This document shows, piece by piece, positions 1 through 6,130 of a stretch of DNA of 6,160 bases. The DNA lies in the NCBI GenBank assembly GCA_903821255.1, contig CAIJKT010000871.1, positions 1 to 6,160 on the forward strand, written 5' to 3'. The stretch's first letter is position 1. Every line of letters begins with the position of its first letter. The translations under genes were made by a program, and so were the position numbers. The notes under the pieces were generated by a model, which saw only the letters and a list, made by a program, of their open reading frames with translations, was not told where the DNA came from and ran no database searches. Source of the DNA: an uncultured Lentisphaeria bacterium. GTDB taxonomy: Bacteria > Verrucomicrobiota > Lentisphaeria > Victivallales > Victivallaceae.

Positions 1-201
1 ATCTGGAGCTGGCATCTGGCAGGCAGTGAATGGAAGATAGACCGCCGTTATATCATGCTGCGGCACAAGCAGCAGGGCGGCGAGATGAACCGTAAACTTA
101 TCATGTTTAAACAGCTTGAAGCGGTGAAACCCGGAACCGCCATAACCCTTAACGCGGAGCAGGACGGCAATGCCGGAAAATTTATCAGAAACCTTGACTA
201 A
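1..201 (+). CDS. 3' end of an unrecognised protein gene (partial)
   Basis: The reading frame is open from the first base to a TAA at 199-201 and gives 66 residues; the start lies outside the window. The tail begins IWSWHLAGSEWKIDRRY and ends GKFIRNLD. It mixes aromatic, basic and polar residues with no membrane segment and no motif I can assign. The frame is supported by its position: its stop lies 32 bp inside the next gene, on the same strand, as expected of an operon. In related bacteria, large DUF4175-like genes often follow MoxR, DUF58 and VWA-type genes, but nothing in these 66 residues shows that this is one of them. An EpsI-like (exosortase-associated) tail was considered because of the W-x-W and basic pattern, but this is too weak to claim. 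I am fairly sure it is coding and do not know the function. Confidence 0.6.
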   Translation: MWSWHLAGSEWKIDRRYIMLRHKQQGGEMNRKLIMFKQLEAVKPGTAITLNAEQDGNAGKFIRNLD

Positions 202-3200
202 TCTGAAAATGCGCAACCTGAACCAGACTGCATTCAAGGCGCTCTGCCGCCTGGCGGCAGTCAATCTGGTGACCATTGCCATATTGCTCATTTTCGATAA
301 TTTCACCGGGTTTTCCGCCGGAACCAGAATATTTCTGGCGTTCTGCTGGGCGGCGCTCAACTTTGGGTTGACGATAAAAACCGTGAGAGAACTGCTGGCC
401 GCCAGACTGACGGATAAACAGGCCGCAATGGAACTGGAAAAGCGGTTTAAGATCAGGGACAATTCACTGGTCAACGCAGTCTGCTTTAAAGATGACGCCG
501 ATATACCGGAAGCTATGAAAAAGATGTTCTTATCATACGCGGATGCCCGCTGCTCAAAAATGACGATTTCGGGGCTATGGCAGAACCGCGGCTGTCGCCG
601 GATATTCTGGTCCACTCTCATTATTTCAGGCATTTCTCTGTTCTATTTCATACCGTTCCACCGCTATGCCGGGAACGCTCTGCAGCGGTTCACTAATCCG
701 CATGCGCAGCTTGCCGCGCTTAATTTCACCCAATTCCAGATCACCCCCGGCGATGCGCTGGTTCCGGAAGGCTCAGACCTGAAAATCACGGCTGATGCAT
801 TCAGAGACAGTGAGCGCAGAAGCAGTCTTAAAATACTGGTGAAAGGCGAAGGCGTTCCCATTCTCTACCCGATGGATTCACAGGACGGGCACAGTGTTTT
901 CATTTTGAAAAACATGGTTGCAGACTTGACCTATTCAATCCAGTGCGGCAATGAATCAAGCAGGGATTTTAAAATCAGAGTCAAGCAGAAACCGCGCTTT
1001 GAACAACTCACCGTAACCGTAAGTCCGCCGTCATATACACATCTGAAAGCCGAAACTTACGGCGCAAATATCCGTGAAATATCGGCGTTATCCGGTTCCG
1101 GCATAAATATTACCGCCATGCCGCCGGACAAAATGGGTTGCGGGTTTAGTGTCAATAATTCAATCAAAAACGCCAGACCGCCGCTGAGCTTTAAGCTGGA
1201 CAAGAACCTTTCCGCCAATGCGTTCATTCAGGGAGACGACGGAGTGCTTTACCCGGATGCCTGGACGTGCGATTTCAAGATGGTGAATGACCGTCCGCCG
1301 CAGGTCAGGTTTCTCAACCGCGAGACCAACATCGAGGCCGGTTTCGGCCAGACTGTGCCGCTCTATTTCTCGGCGGAAGACGATTTCGGCATAGATCGTC
1401 TGGCAGTCGTGGTTTCAGTAAACGACCGGAAAGCGACTATCAAGGAATTCAGATATGATCTCCCGCCGCAGAACCGTGTAAAGGAGGTATATTCACTGAA
1501 AATAATTCCCGGGTTGTTCCCCCCCGGCGGCAGCGCCGAAGTCAATATTGTCGCCACCGACAACCATTTGCCGGGGCAAACCGGCATTACTCCGGTTCCG
1601 GTCACAATTCATGTGGTGGATCTGGTCGAAAAGTTGAAAGAAAGCATCGGGCAAAGCAATGATTCCAAACTTTACGAACTGCTTTTTCAGACGATAGACC
1701 AGCAGCAGTCAATCCGCAGTTGGGTCACTGCTCAACTTAATAATTTCCGGAAAAACGAAGCATTCCGTTTAAGCAGTGATCAGAGAAATATCCGAAATCT
1801 GCTGGCAAAAGCCGAAACCGAAGCCGCAAACCTGGTTAAGAGAAAATCACTGAAGAAAGATTTTGCCGAAACACTGACTGTCATCAAAAACAGCTCGGCT
1901 GGAGAGTTGGAGAAAATGACCGGCAATCTGGCTCAGAACAGTGAGAACATTAAATCCGCGGTCAAAGTCAATGAAATCGTTCTCGTTCAAACCAGCTTGA
2001 TCGAACAGCTCCAGAAACTGCTCGGCGCAATGGCGGTTGTGAAACAGCAGGAAGTGAAGCAGCAGGAGCAGACCAAAGATGAAGCTCAGGAAAAGGAGCT
2101 TTACGATAAGCTGCAACAGGTAAAATCCAAATTGGACGAGTTCATCAAGGATCAGCGGAAGATTATCAAAGATACCGAAGCGCTGGACCCGAAAAAAACC
2201 GACGACTGGAGCGATAAGGAGGAAAAACTGCTGGGCAATCTGGCCTCGCGCGAAGCGGAATGGGCACAGTTCTTCAAAGCCGCGTTCAACGACCTGTCGA
2301 AAAAGCAGAACCAGGATTTCTCCAACTCCGCAATGGCGGATGAATTCGTCGAGATGTACGAAGAACTGCAAAAGGCAGGCGATGCACTGAAAAGCAAGAA
2401 AAACATCGAAATCGCCACACTGGCCGAAGATACTGCCGCCAGCAGCGCTCAATCCGTTGCCGCCAACCTCGAGCGCTGGCTGGCCGACAAACAGGATAAC
2501 ATTAAGTGGAATGCCGAGGAAGACGGTAAAATGAATGACACGAAGCTGACCGATCTGCCCGCCGAATTAACCGACATCATTGGCGACTTGATCGAAAAAG
2601 AAGAGGATATGGGCGATGATACACAGGATTCCACCAATTCCTTCACCTGGGATACCGATGCCGCCCTCGGCTGGGGCGTCATGGACGGCAATATTGACAG
2701 TATGCAGGCCAAAGGCATCACCGGCAACGTCATGCCCAACAATAACGAAGTCGGCGGCCGTTCCGGCGAAGGCCGCTCCGGCAAATCCTCCGGGCAGTTC
2801 GTGGAAAAAGAAGCCACCGGCAAAGGTGGCAGAAAAACTCCGACCAGACTGACGCAGTCGCCATTTGAAAAGGGAACCGTCGAGGACAAATCCAAAGACG
2901 CGCAGGGCGGCGCTTCCGGCGGCGGCAAGCAGTCCGGACTCGGCGACGAGGGTCTCACCGGCGTAACGCCGGAGCAGGATCAGGACATCAGTCAGCGTCT
3001 GGCCGGCAATCAGGGCGAACTCAAACAGCGGACACAGGCGTTGCTTAAAAAGCTTTCCGACCGCAATCTGCCAACCGGTAACCTGCGTGAAGCGCTGGAG
3101 AAAATGCGGCAGATTGAACAAGGCGGCATTGATGGCGGCGTTGATATCAGAAGAGCCAGAAACGAAATGGCCGCTGCTCTCAGAAATGCAAAAACCGCAC

Positions 3201-3355
3201 TGGACACTTCCGTAAAGTCGGAAGAGGAAAAACTGAAGCAGCGCAAACATCAGGCATTCACCGTGAAATTCGAACAACAGGAAAAAGTCCCGGCAGGCTA
3301 CGAAGAGTATGTCGGCCGCTATTTCAAAGCATTGGCATCGGAGGCAGACGAATGA
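170..3355 (+). CDS. Large DUF4175-like membrane-anchored envelope protein of unknown function
   Basis: A 1061-residue protein. What is seen: hydrophobic segments near residues 25-42, 51-70 and 144-162, which should anchor it in the inner membrane. Next comes a long beta-rich region (about 180-485) with VPEGSDLKI near 198 and the Ig-like signature EDDFGI at 403-408. After this is a largely helical, Gln/Lys/Glu-rich region (about 485-780) with a likely coiled coil near 625-668. A Gly/Ser-rich segment follows (about 849-930, with GGRSGEGRSGKSSG), then a charged helical tail ending EEYVGRYFKALASEADE. The order of membrane segments, Ig-like domain, helices, Gly-rich stretch and YF-ALA tail matches large DUF4175-like proteins annotated in Planctomycetes and relatives; this is recalled, not searched. 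No catalytic motif is visible. The ATG at 170 is preferred because a weak GGAGCAGGA lies 5-13 bp upstream; the next ATG (codon 14, position 209) has none. It overlaps the upstream gene by 32 bp and the downstream gene by 4 bp. A structural or envelope-assembly role is inference. Confidence 0.8.
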   Translation: MPENLSETLTNLKMRNLNQTAFKALCRLAAVNLVTIAILLIFDNFTGFSAGTRIFLAFCWAALNFGLTIKTVRELLAARLTDKQAAMELEKRFKIRDNSLVNAVCFKDDADIPEAMKKMFLSYADARCSKMTISGLWQNRGCRRIFWSTLIISGISLFYFIPFHRYAGNALQRFTNPHAQLAALNFTQFQITPGDALVPEGSDLKITADAFRDSERRSSLKILVKGEGVPILYPMDSQDGHSVFILKNMVADLTYSIQCGNESSRDFKIRVKQKPRFEQLTVTVSPPSYTHLKAETYGANIREISALSGSGINITAMPPDKMGCGFSVNNSIKNARPPLSFKLDKNLSANAFIQGDDGVLYPDAWTCDFKMVNDRPPQVRFLNRETNIEAGFGQTVPLYFSAEDDFGIDRLAVVVSVNDRKATIKEFRYDLPPQNRVKEVYSLKIIPGLFPPGGSAEVNIVATDNHLPGQTGITPVPVTIHVVDLVEKLKESIGQSNDSKLYELLFQTIDQQQSIRSWVTAQLNNFRKNEAFRLSSDQRNIRNLLAKAETEAANLVKRKSLKKDFAETLTVIKNSSAGELEKMTGNLAQNSENIKSAVKVNEIVLVQTSLIEQLQKLLGAMAVVKQQEVKQQEQTKDEAQEKELYDKLQQVKSKLDEFIKDQRKIIKDTEALDPKKTDDWSDKEEKLLGNLASREAEWAQFFKAAFNDLSKKQNQDFSNSAMADEFVEMYEELQKAGDALKSKKNIEIATLAEDTAASSAQSVAANLERWLADKQDNIKWNAEEDGKMNDTKLTDLPAELTDIIGDLIEKEEDMGDDTQDSTNSFTWDTDAALGWGVMDGNIDSMQAKGITGNVMPNNNEVGGRSGEGRSGKSSGQFVEKEATGKGGRKTPTRLTQSPFEKGTVEDKSKDAQGGASGGGKQSGLGDEGLTGVTPEQDQDISQRLAGNQGELKQRTQALLKKLSDRNLPTGNLREALEKMRQIEQGGIDGGVDIRRARNEMAAALRNAKTALDTSVKSEEEKLKQRKHQAFTVKFEQQEKVPAGYEEYVGRYFKALASEADE
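3340..3344 (+). promoter_or_regulatory. Shine-Dalgarno GGAGG for the jelly-roll protein gene
   Basis: GGAGG sits 7 bases upstream of the ATG at 3352, inside the last codons of the DUF4175-like gene. With the ATGA stop/start overlap it fixes the start and points to translational coupling between the two genes. Confidence 0.8.
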
Positions 3356-4041
3356 AGAAAATAACGTTATTCACAATCACCGCAATTTCCGGTCTGCTCT
3401 GTCTGAGCGCAGGCGAGAACCTTTTGCCGAACGGCAATTTTGACGAAGGCGAAAATGCCGCAGCTAACTGGGAAAAACCGGACGGGCTGACCTCATTCTG
3501 GGTCTCCGAAAAAGGCAGAGGCCGGGTGTTGAAAATGGATACCAGAGTCAGCAATGACCAGGTACTCGAATGGAAGAACAAACTCAAGATAGACAGCACC
3601 ATCAAACCGCCGGAACCAATATTCCCCGCGGAACCGCTTAAAACAGTCGCCAATGAAACAGTGGAAGGAGTTGCCCTGGACTCAATCATGATCACGGTTA
3701 AGCCGGGACAAAATTATAAACTTAGCGTAGATTACAAAGGCAAACTCAGCCCGATTATCTGGATAAAAGGGTTCAGAAAACATCCGCGCAAGGACTTTTA
3801 CACCAATTCCTACCAGACGAGACTCGTGCCTGAAGGCGGCAATGAAAATGAATGGAAAACATACTCCATCGGCTTCAATCCAACTGAACGTTCGCCGGAA
3901 ACTATAAAAATGAAAGTCCGTATTCATCCATACTGGCCGCCGGCAGTTTACTATTTTGACAACGTCCGCGTCGAAGAGATCACGAAGGAAGAAATGCAGA
4001 CCCTGGTCAAAAAGCGCGAACAGAAAACAGAAGGGCAATAA
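3352..4041 (+). CDS. Secreted protein with CBM4/9-like jelly-roll (carbohydrate-binding type) fold
   Basis: A 229-residue protein. The first 20 residues (MKK, then a hydrophobic run ending CLSA) form a signal peptide, with cleavage likely near residues 20-21; Cys17 is preceded by G-L-L and does not make a lipobox. The mature protein opens with NLLPNGNFDEG, the usual first strand of CBM4/9-type galactose-binding-like domains, followed by a Trp. It continues with beta strands (ITVKPGQNYKLSVDYKG near 114-129) and closes with YYFDNVRVEE near 200-209, the usual last strand (aromatic-D-N-V) of that fold. A charged helix of about 20 residues ends it. No catalytic domain is attached, so it is likely a binding or structural protein outside the inner membrane. 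ATGA overlap with the DUF4175-like gene suggests the two act together. The ligand is unknown, and the fold is assigned from motifs only. Confidence 0.8.
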   Translation: MKKITLFTITAISGLLCLSAGENLLPNGNFDEGENAAANWEKPDGLTSFWVSEKGRGRVLKMDTRVSNDQVLEWKNKLKIDSTIKPPEPIFPAEPLKTVANETVEGVALDSIMITVKPGQNYKLSVDYKGKLSPIIWIKGFRKHPRKDFYTNSYQTRLVPEGGNENEWKTYSIGFNPTERSPETIKMKVRIHPYWPPAVYYFDNVRVEEITKEEMQTLVKKREQKTEGQ

Positions 4042-4044
4042 GGC

Positions 4045-4743
4045 TCATTGGTGGAATTTGATATATCCGAGCAGCCTGATATCTTCGGAATAGGTTATTT
4101 TAAGATTATTGTCAGGGTTGTGCACGATATGCACCGGCAGGCCGGCGTGTTCCATCACTCCAGCATCATCAGTGAATTCCATACCGTCTTTATCAGCAAG
4201 TTTGTAAGCTGCTTTAAGTCCGGCTAACGTGAAGACCTGCGGAGTTTCAACCCGCCATAACGCCGACCGGTCAATGGTCTCCATAATTTTACCAGAATCA
4301 TCAGTCCTTTTTATCGTATCGGTTACCGGTTTGGCCGGTACCGCCCCGCCGTACTGTACCGCGATCTCCAGGCATTTAACCAGCAGTTGCACAGAGGCCA
4401 GCGGACGGGCGGCATCATGCACTGCAACATATTCAACGTCATCGCCAAGCATTGCAAGTCCATTTTTCACAGACTGCCCCCGCGAATCACCTCCGGCGGT
4501 AAATATTATCCTGTTGCCGGGCAGATACTCCGCCATCACAGAGCGGAATTTATCCAGCTCAGGCGCAGGGGCCGCAAATATCAGATTTGAATCCGGGCAG
4601 CAGCCGTGGAAATTGAGTACGGTATGAACAAACAGAGGTTTGGAATCCAGCATTTCAAACAGCTTATTGCCGGAACCATATCTTTTGCCGGAACCGCCGG
4701 CTGCGATGATAATGCCCAAGTTGTTGATTGTTTTGCTTGACAT
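4045..4743 (-). CDS. ispD: 2-C-methyl-D-erythritol 4-phosphate cytidylyltransferase (IspD)
   Basis: Transfers CMP from CTP to 2-C-methyl-D-erythritol 4-phosphate, giving CDP-methylerythritol in the MEP pathway to isoprenoid precursors; cytoplasmic. All family landmarks are present in order: the nucleotide-binding loop AAGGSGKRYG (14-23) with Lys27; GGDSRGQSV (84-92), with the Arg and Ser of the CTP site; VHDAARP (108-114), with the metal-binding Asp110 and Arg113; PVTDTIKR (139-146); DRSALWRVETPQVF (158-171); FTDDAGVME (190-198); and NLKIT (213-217), whose Lys matches the C-terminal active-site Lys. At 232 residues the length is normal and the enzyme looks intact. ispF, often adjacent or fused, is not next to it. 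The start lies about 15 bp after a strong intrinsic terminator and has no Shine-Dalgarno sequence; TTG at codon 9 is an alternative start but has none either. It converges on the + strand operon with 3 bp between stops. Confidence 0.96.
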   Translation of the reverse strand: MSSKTINNLGIIIAAGGSGKRYGSGNKLFEMLDSKPLFVHTVLNFHGCCPDSNLIFAAPAPELDKFRSVMAEYLPGNRIIFTAGGDSRGQSVKNGLAMLGDDVEYVAVHDAARPLASVQLLVKCLEIAVQYGGAVPAKPVTDTIKRTDDSGKIMETIDRSALWRVETPQVFTLAGLKAAYKLADKDGMEFTDDAGVMEHAGLPVHIVHNPDNNLKITYSEDIRLLGYIKFHQ

Positions 4744-4757
4744 GTTTGTTATAAATG

Positions 4758-4791
4758 AAAAAGTTCAAACGGCTAAGACCGTTTGAACTTT
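4758..4791 (-). terminator. Intrinsic terminator of the LysM gene
   Basis: A perfect 13-bp stem (AAAGTTCAAACGG at 4760-4772 against its complement at 4779-4791) encloses a 6-base loop. Read on the - strand, the stem runs into five U residues (4758-4762, partly within the stem). It begins 19 bp after the LysM gene stop and ends about 15 bp before the ispD start. Read on the + strand, no U tract follows, so it should act in one direction only. Confidence 0.85.
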
Positions 4792-4810
4792 CTGTGTTGT
4801 CAGTTAAAAA

Positions 4811-5950
4811 TTACTCAGCGCTGGGAATAATGATGATTTTGCCAGCTTTCAGGATACCATCTTTCGGGAGATCAGTGTTGAGTTTTTTGATATCGTCAAC
4901 TTTGATTCCGTACTGCTGGGCGAATTTGCCGATTTCAATATCCTTGGAAACTTCAACTGTATCTGTCTTGCCGATCGGTGCGACTGCGGCGGCAGGAGCG
5001 GCGTTTGCGGCTCCGGGAGCAGCTTTCGCTTCAGCCGGGGCAGGAGTAGTTGCATCTACCGGCTTCGCGGTCGGATCAACCGGTTTGGCGGTAGGATCAG
5101 ATACATTCTTCAGGATGTCATCGGCAGCGGCATCAGCTTTTTTATCAGCAGTGGCTTCAGCCGGAGTTGCGTCAGATTTCTTGGCAGCGCCGGGAACAAC
5201 CAGCTTCTGTCCGACCTTGAGATTAGCCTTGGTGGAAAGATTATTGGCCTTGGCCAGATCGGTGGCTTTGACTTTCAATTTCTTGGCAATCGTCCAAATG
5301 TTATCACCCTGCTTCACAGTATAGGCACTGCTGTCGGCAGCAGCGGCGGTGGTGTCTTTAGCAGCGGCAGCCTTTGTATCATCTTTTTTGGTGTCATCTT
5401 TCTTCGCTTCTTCGCCCTTGACACCGGCCTTGACATCTTTCTTGGCTTCAGTCTTTTTCTTGTGAACGGGCTTCTTGTGTTCTTCGGAAGTGGAAGCTGC
5501 AACAGCAGAACCGCCGGGGATAGTCAGAGTCTGTCCGATTTTCAGCGGTTTCTGAGTCGTCATATTGTTGGCGGCGGCGAGAGCGCTTACACTCACACCG
5601 GCTTTCTTCGCGATTTTACCAAGAGTATCTCCTGACTGAACAGTATAAGAACTGCCGGTAATAGCTTTGCCGACTGCGGCAGACTTGACGGGGGCAACAG
5701 GTTTCTCCATAGACAAATCCGGCACCAGCGGAGCTTCTTTCTTGACGGCTTCGGCCTTCACTTCAGGCTTTACCTCCGGTTTGGTTTCAGTAGCCGCAGC
5801 AGTAGGCGCGGCTCCGCCTTCAACGGGGATGTATCTGCGTTCCGCGAAAACTTCCGGACCTTTACAACCACCAGTGATAGCGAACCCTGCAATTAACAGC
5901 AGATGCAATGCTGCAACTCCGACTAGAATCAGAAAGACCTTGACTTTCAC
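4811..5950 (-). CDS. LysM-domain cell-envelope protein with three LysM modules
   Basis: A 379-residue protein. LysM modules bind the glycan chains of peptidoglycan. Residues 5-28 form a hydrophobic export or anchor segment ending ITGGC; Cys29 could be lipidated, but Thr at -3 is not a standard lipobox, so an uncleaved membrane anchor is possible. LysM 1 lies at about 101-145 (YTVQSGDTLGKIAKKAG...IGQTLTIPG) and LysM 2 at about 209-253 (YTVKQGDNIWTIAKKLK...VGQKLVVPG). A diverged third module is at about 330-376 and ends with KAGKIIIIP. The linkers are low-complexity and rich in Ala, Lys, Pro, Glu and Asp, with small tandem repeats (KKDDT twice, DPTAKPV twice), as expected for a spacer crossing the periplasm. 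No amidase, peptidase or other enzyme domain is seen, so it is a binding or anchoring protein. The start codon is GTG, fixed by a strong GAGGAGG 6 bases upstream. Its transcript should end at the hairpin downstream. Confidence 0.9.
   Translation of the reverse strand: MKVKVFLILVGVAALHLLLIAGFAITGGCKGPEVFAERRYIPVEGGAAPTAAATETKPEVKPEVKAEAVKKEAPLVPDLSMEKPVAPVKSAAVGKAITGSSYTVQSGDTLGKIAKKAGVSVSALAAANNMTTQKPLKIGQTLTIPGGSAVAASTSEEHKKPVHKKKTEAKKDVKAGVKGEEAKKDDTKKDDTKAAAAKDTTAAAADSSAYTVKQGDNIWTIAKKLKVKATDLAKANNLSTKANLKVGQKLVVPGAAKKSDATPAEATADKKADAAADDILKNVSDPTAKPVDPTAKPVDATTPAPAEAKAAPGAANAAPAAAVAPIGKTDTVEVSKDIEIGKFAQQYGIKVDDIKKLNTDLPKDGILKAGKIIIIPSAE
5057..5098 (-). repeat. Two 21-bp tandem units encoding DPTAKPV in the LysM linker
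   Basis: Units at 5078-5098 and 5057-5077 match at 17 of 21 bases, and both encode DPTAKPV (residues 285-291 and 292-298). All four differences are synonymous. They lie in the linker between LysM 2 and the diverged LysM 3. Confidence 0.8.
5375..5404 (-). repeat. Two 15-bp tandem units encoding KKDDT in the LysM linker
   Basis: The units at 5390-5404 and 5375-5389 each encode KKDDT (residues 183-187 and 188-192), with a few base differences. They form a short charged repeat in the linker between LysM 1 and LysM 2, likely a flexible spacer. Confidence 0.7.
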
Positions 5951-5956
5951 TTAAAG

Positions 5957-5963
5957 CCTCCTC
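5957..5963 (-). promoter_or_regulatory. Shine-Dalgarno GAGGAGG for the LysM gene
   Basis: GAGGAGG on the - strand lies 6 bases upstream of the GTG start at 5948-5950, behind a run of eight A residues (5966-5973 on the complementary strand). It decides the GTG start, and it predicts good translation despite the non-ATG codon. Confidence 0.85.
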
Positions 5964-6020
5964 GCTTTTTTTTATGGCTTAAAATTTGCCTTAAATAATT
6001 TTTAAAATACCTAATTATTC

Positions 6021-6048
6021 AATATAAGAACTTTTATCTTAAATTCAA
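6021..6048 (-). promoter_or_regulatory. Candidate sigma-70 promoter of the LysM gene
   Basis: On the - strand, TTGAAT (6043-6048, 4 of 6 to consensus) is followed after 16 bases by TATATT (6021-6026, 5 of 6). The start of transcription would fall near 6014, giving a leader of roughly 60 bases. The region is very AT-rich, so chance matches are likely; this is the best pair I found, not a certain one. Confidence 0.4.
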
Positions 6049-6130
6049 AATGTAAACTCTATGAAATTGAAAAATCTTGCGTTTTTTTTTGGATTTTTAT
6101 TAAAAATCCTGAAAAAATACCATTTTTCAT

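Noticed and set aside
1519..1525. Run of seven C residues in the DUF4175-like gene, considered as a frameshift or slippage site
   Set aside because: The frame is intact across it and encodes a plausible F-P-P-G-G; no alternative frame continues into a recognisable protein.
1847..2452. Long open frame on the - strand opposite the helical part of the DUF4175-like gene
   Set aside because: Its protein is a Leu/Phe-rich mirror of Lys/Glu/Gln codons on the + strand, with no motif; the + strand gene is clearly real across the same span.
2567..3277. 236-codon open frame on the - strand opposite the Gly-rich part of the DUF4175-like gene
   Set aside because: It follows from antisense reading of GC-biased codons. 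The product is Ala/Gly/Phe-rich without recognisable domains, and the + strand frame has clear family features.
4755..5324. 189-codon + strand open frame starting inside the terminator hairpin
   Set aside because: It lies wholly antisense to the LysM gene; the Ala/Ser/Val-rich product mirrors Ala/Lys/Asp codons, and it has no ribosome binding site of note.
5667..5954. 95-codon + strand open frame opposite the N-terminus of the LysM gene
   Set aside because: Antisense to a well supported signal-anchor and LysM region; low-complexity product with no motif.
6091..6109. Palindrome GGATTTTT/AAAAATCC considered as a terminator
   Set aside because: The stem is almost all A-T with a 3-base loop. 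On the - strand it is followed by A residues and on the + strand by GAAAAAA, so neither transcript gains a U tract.
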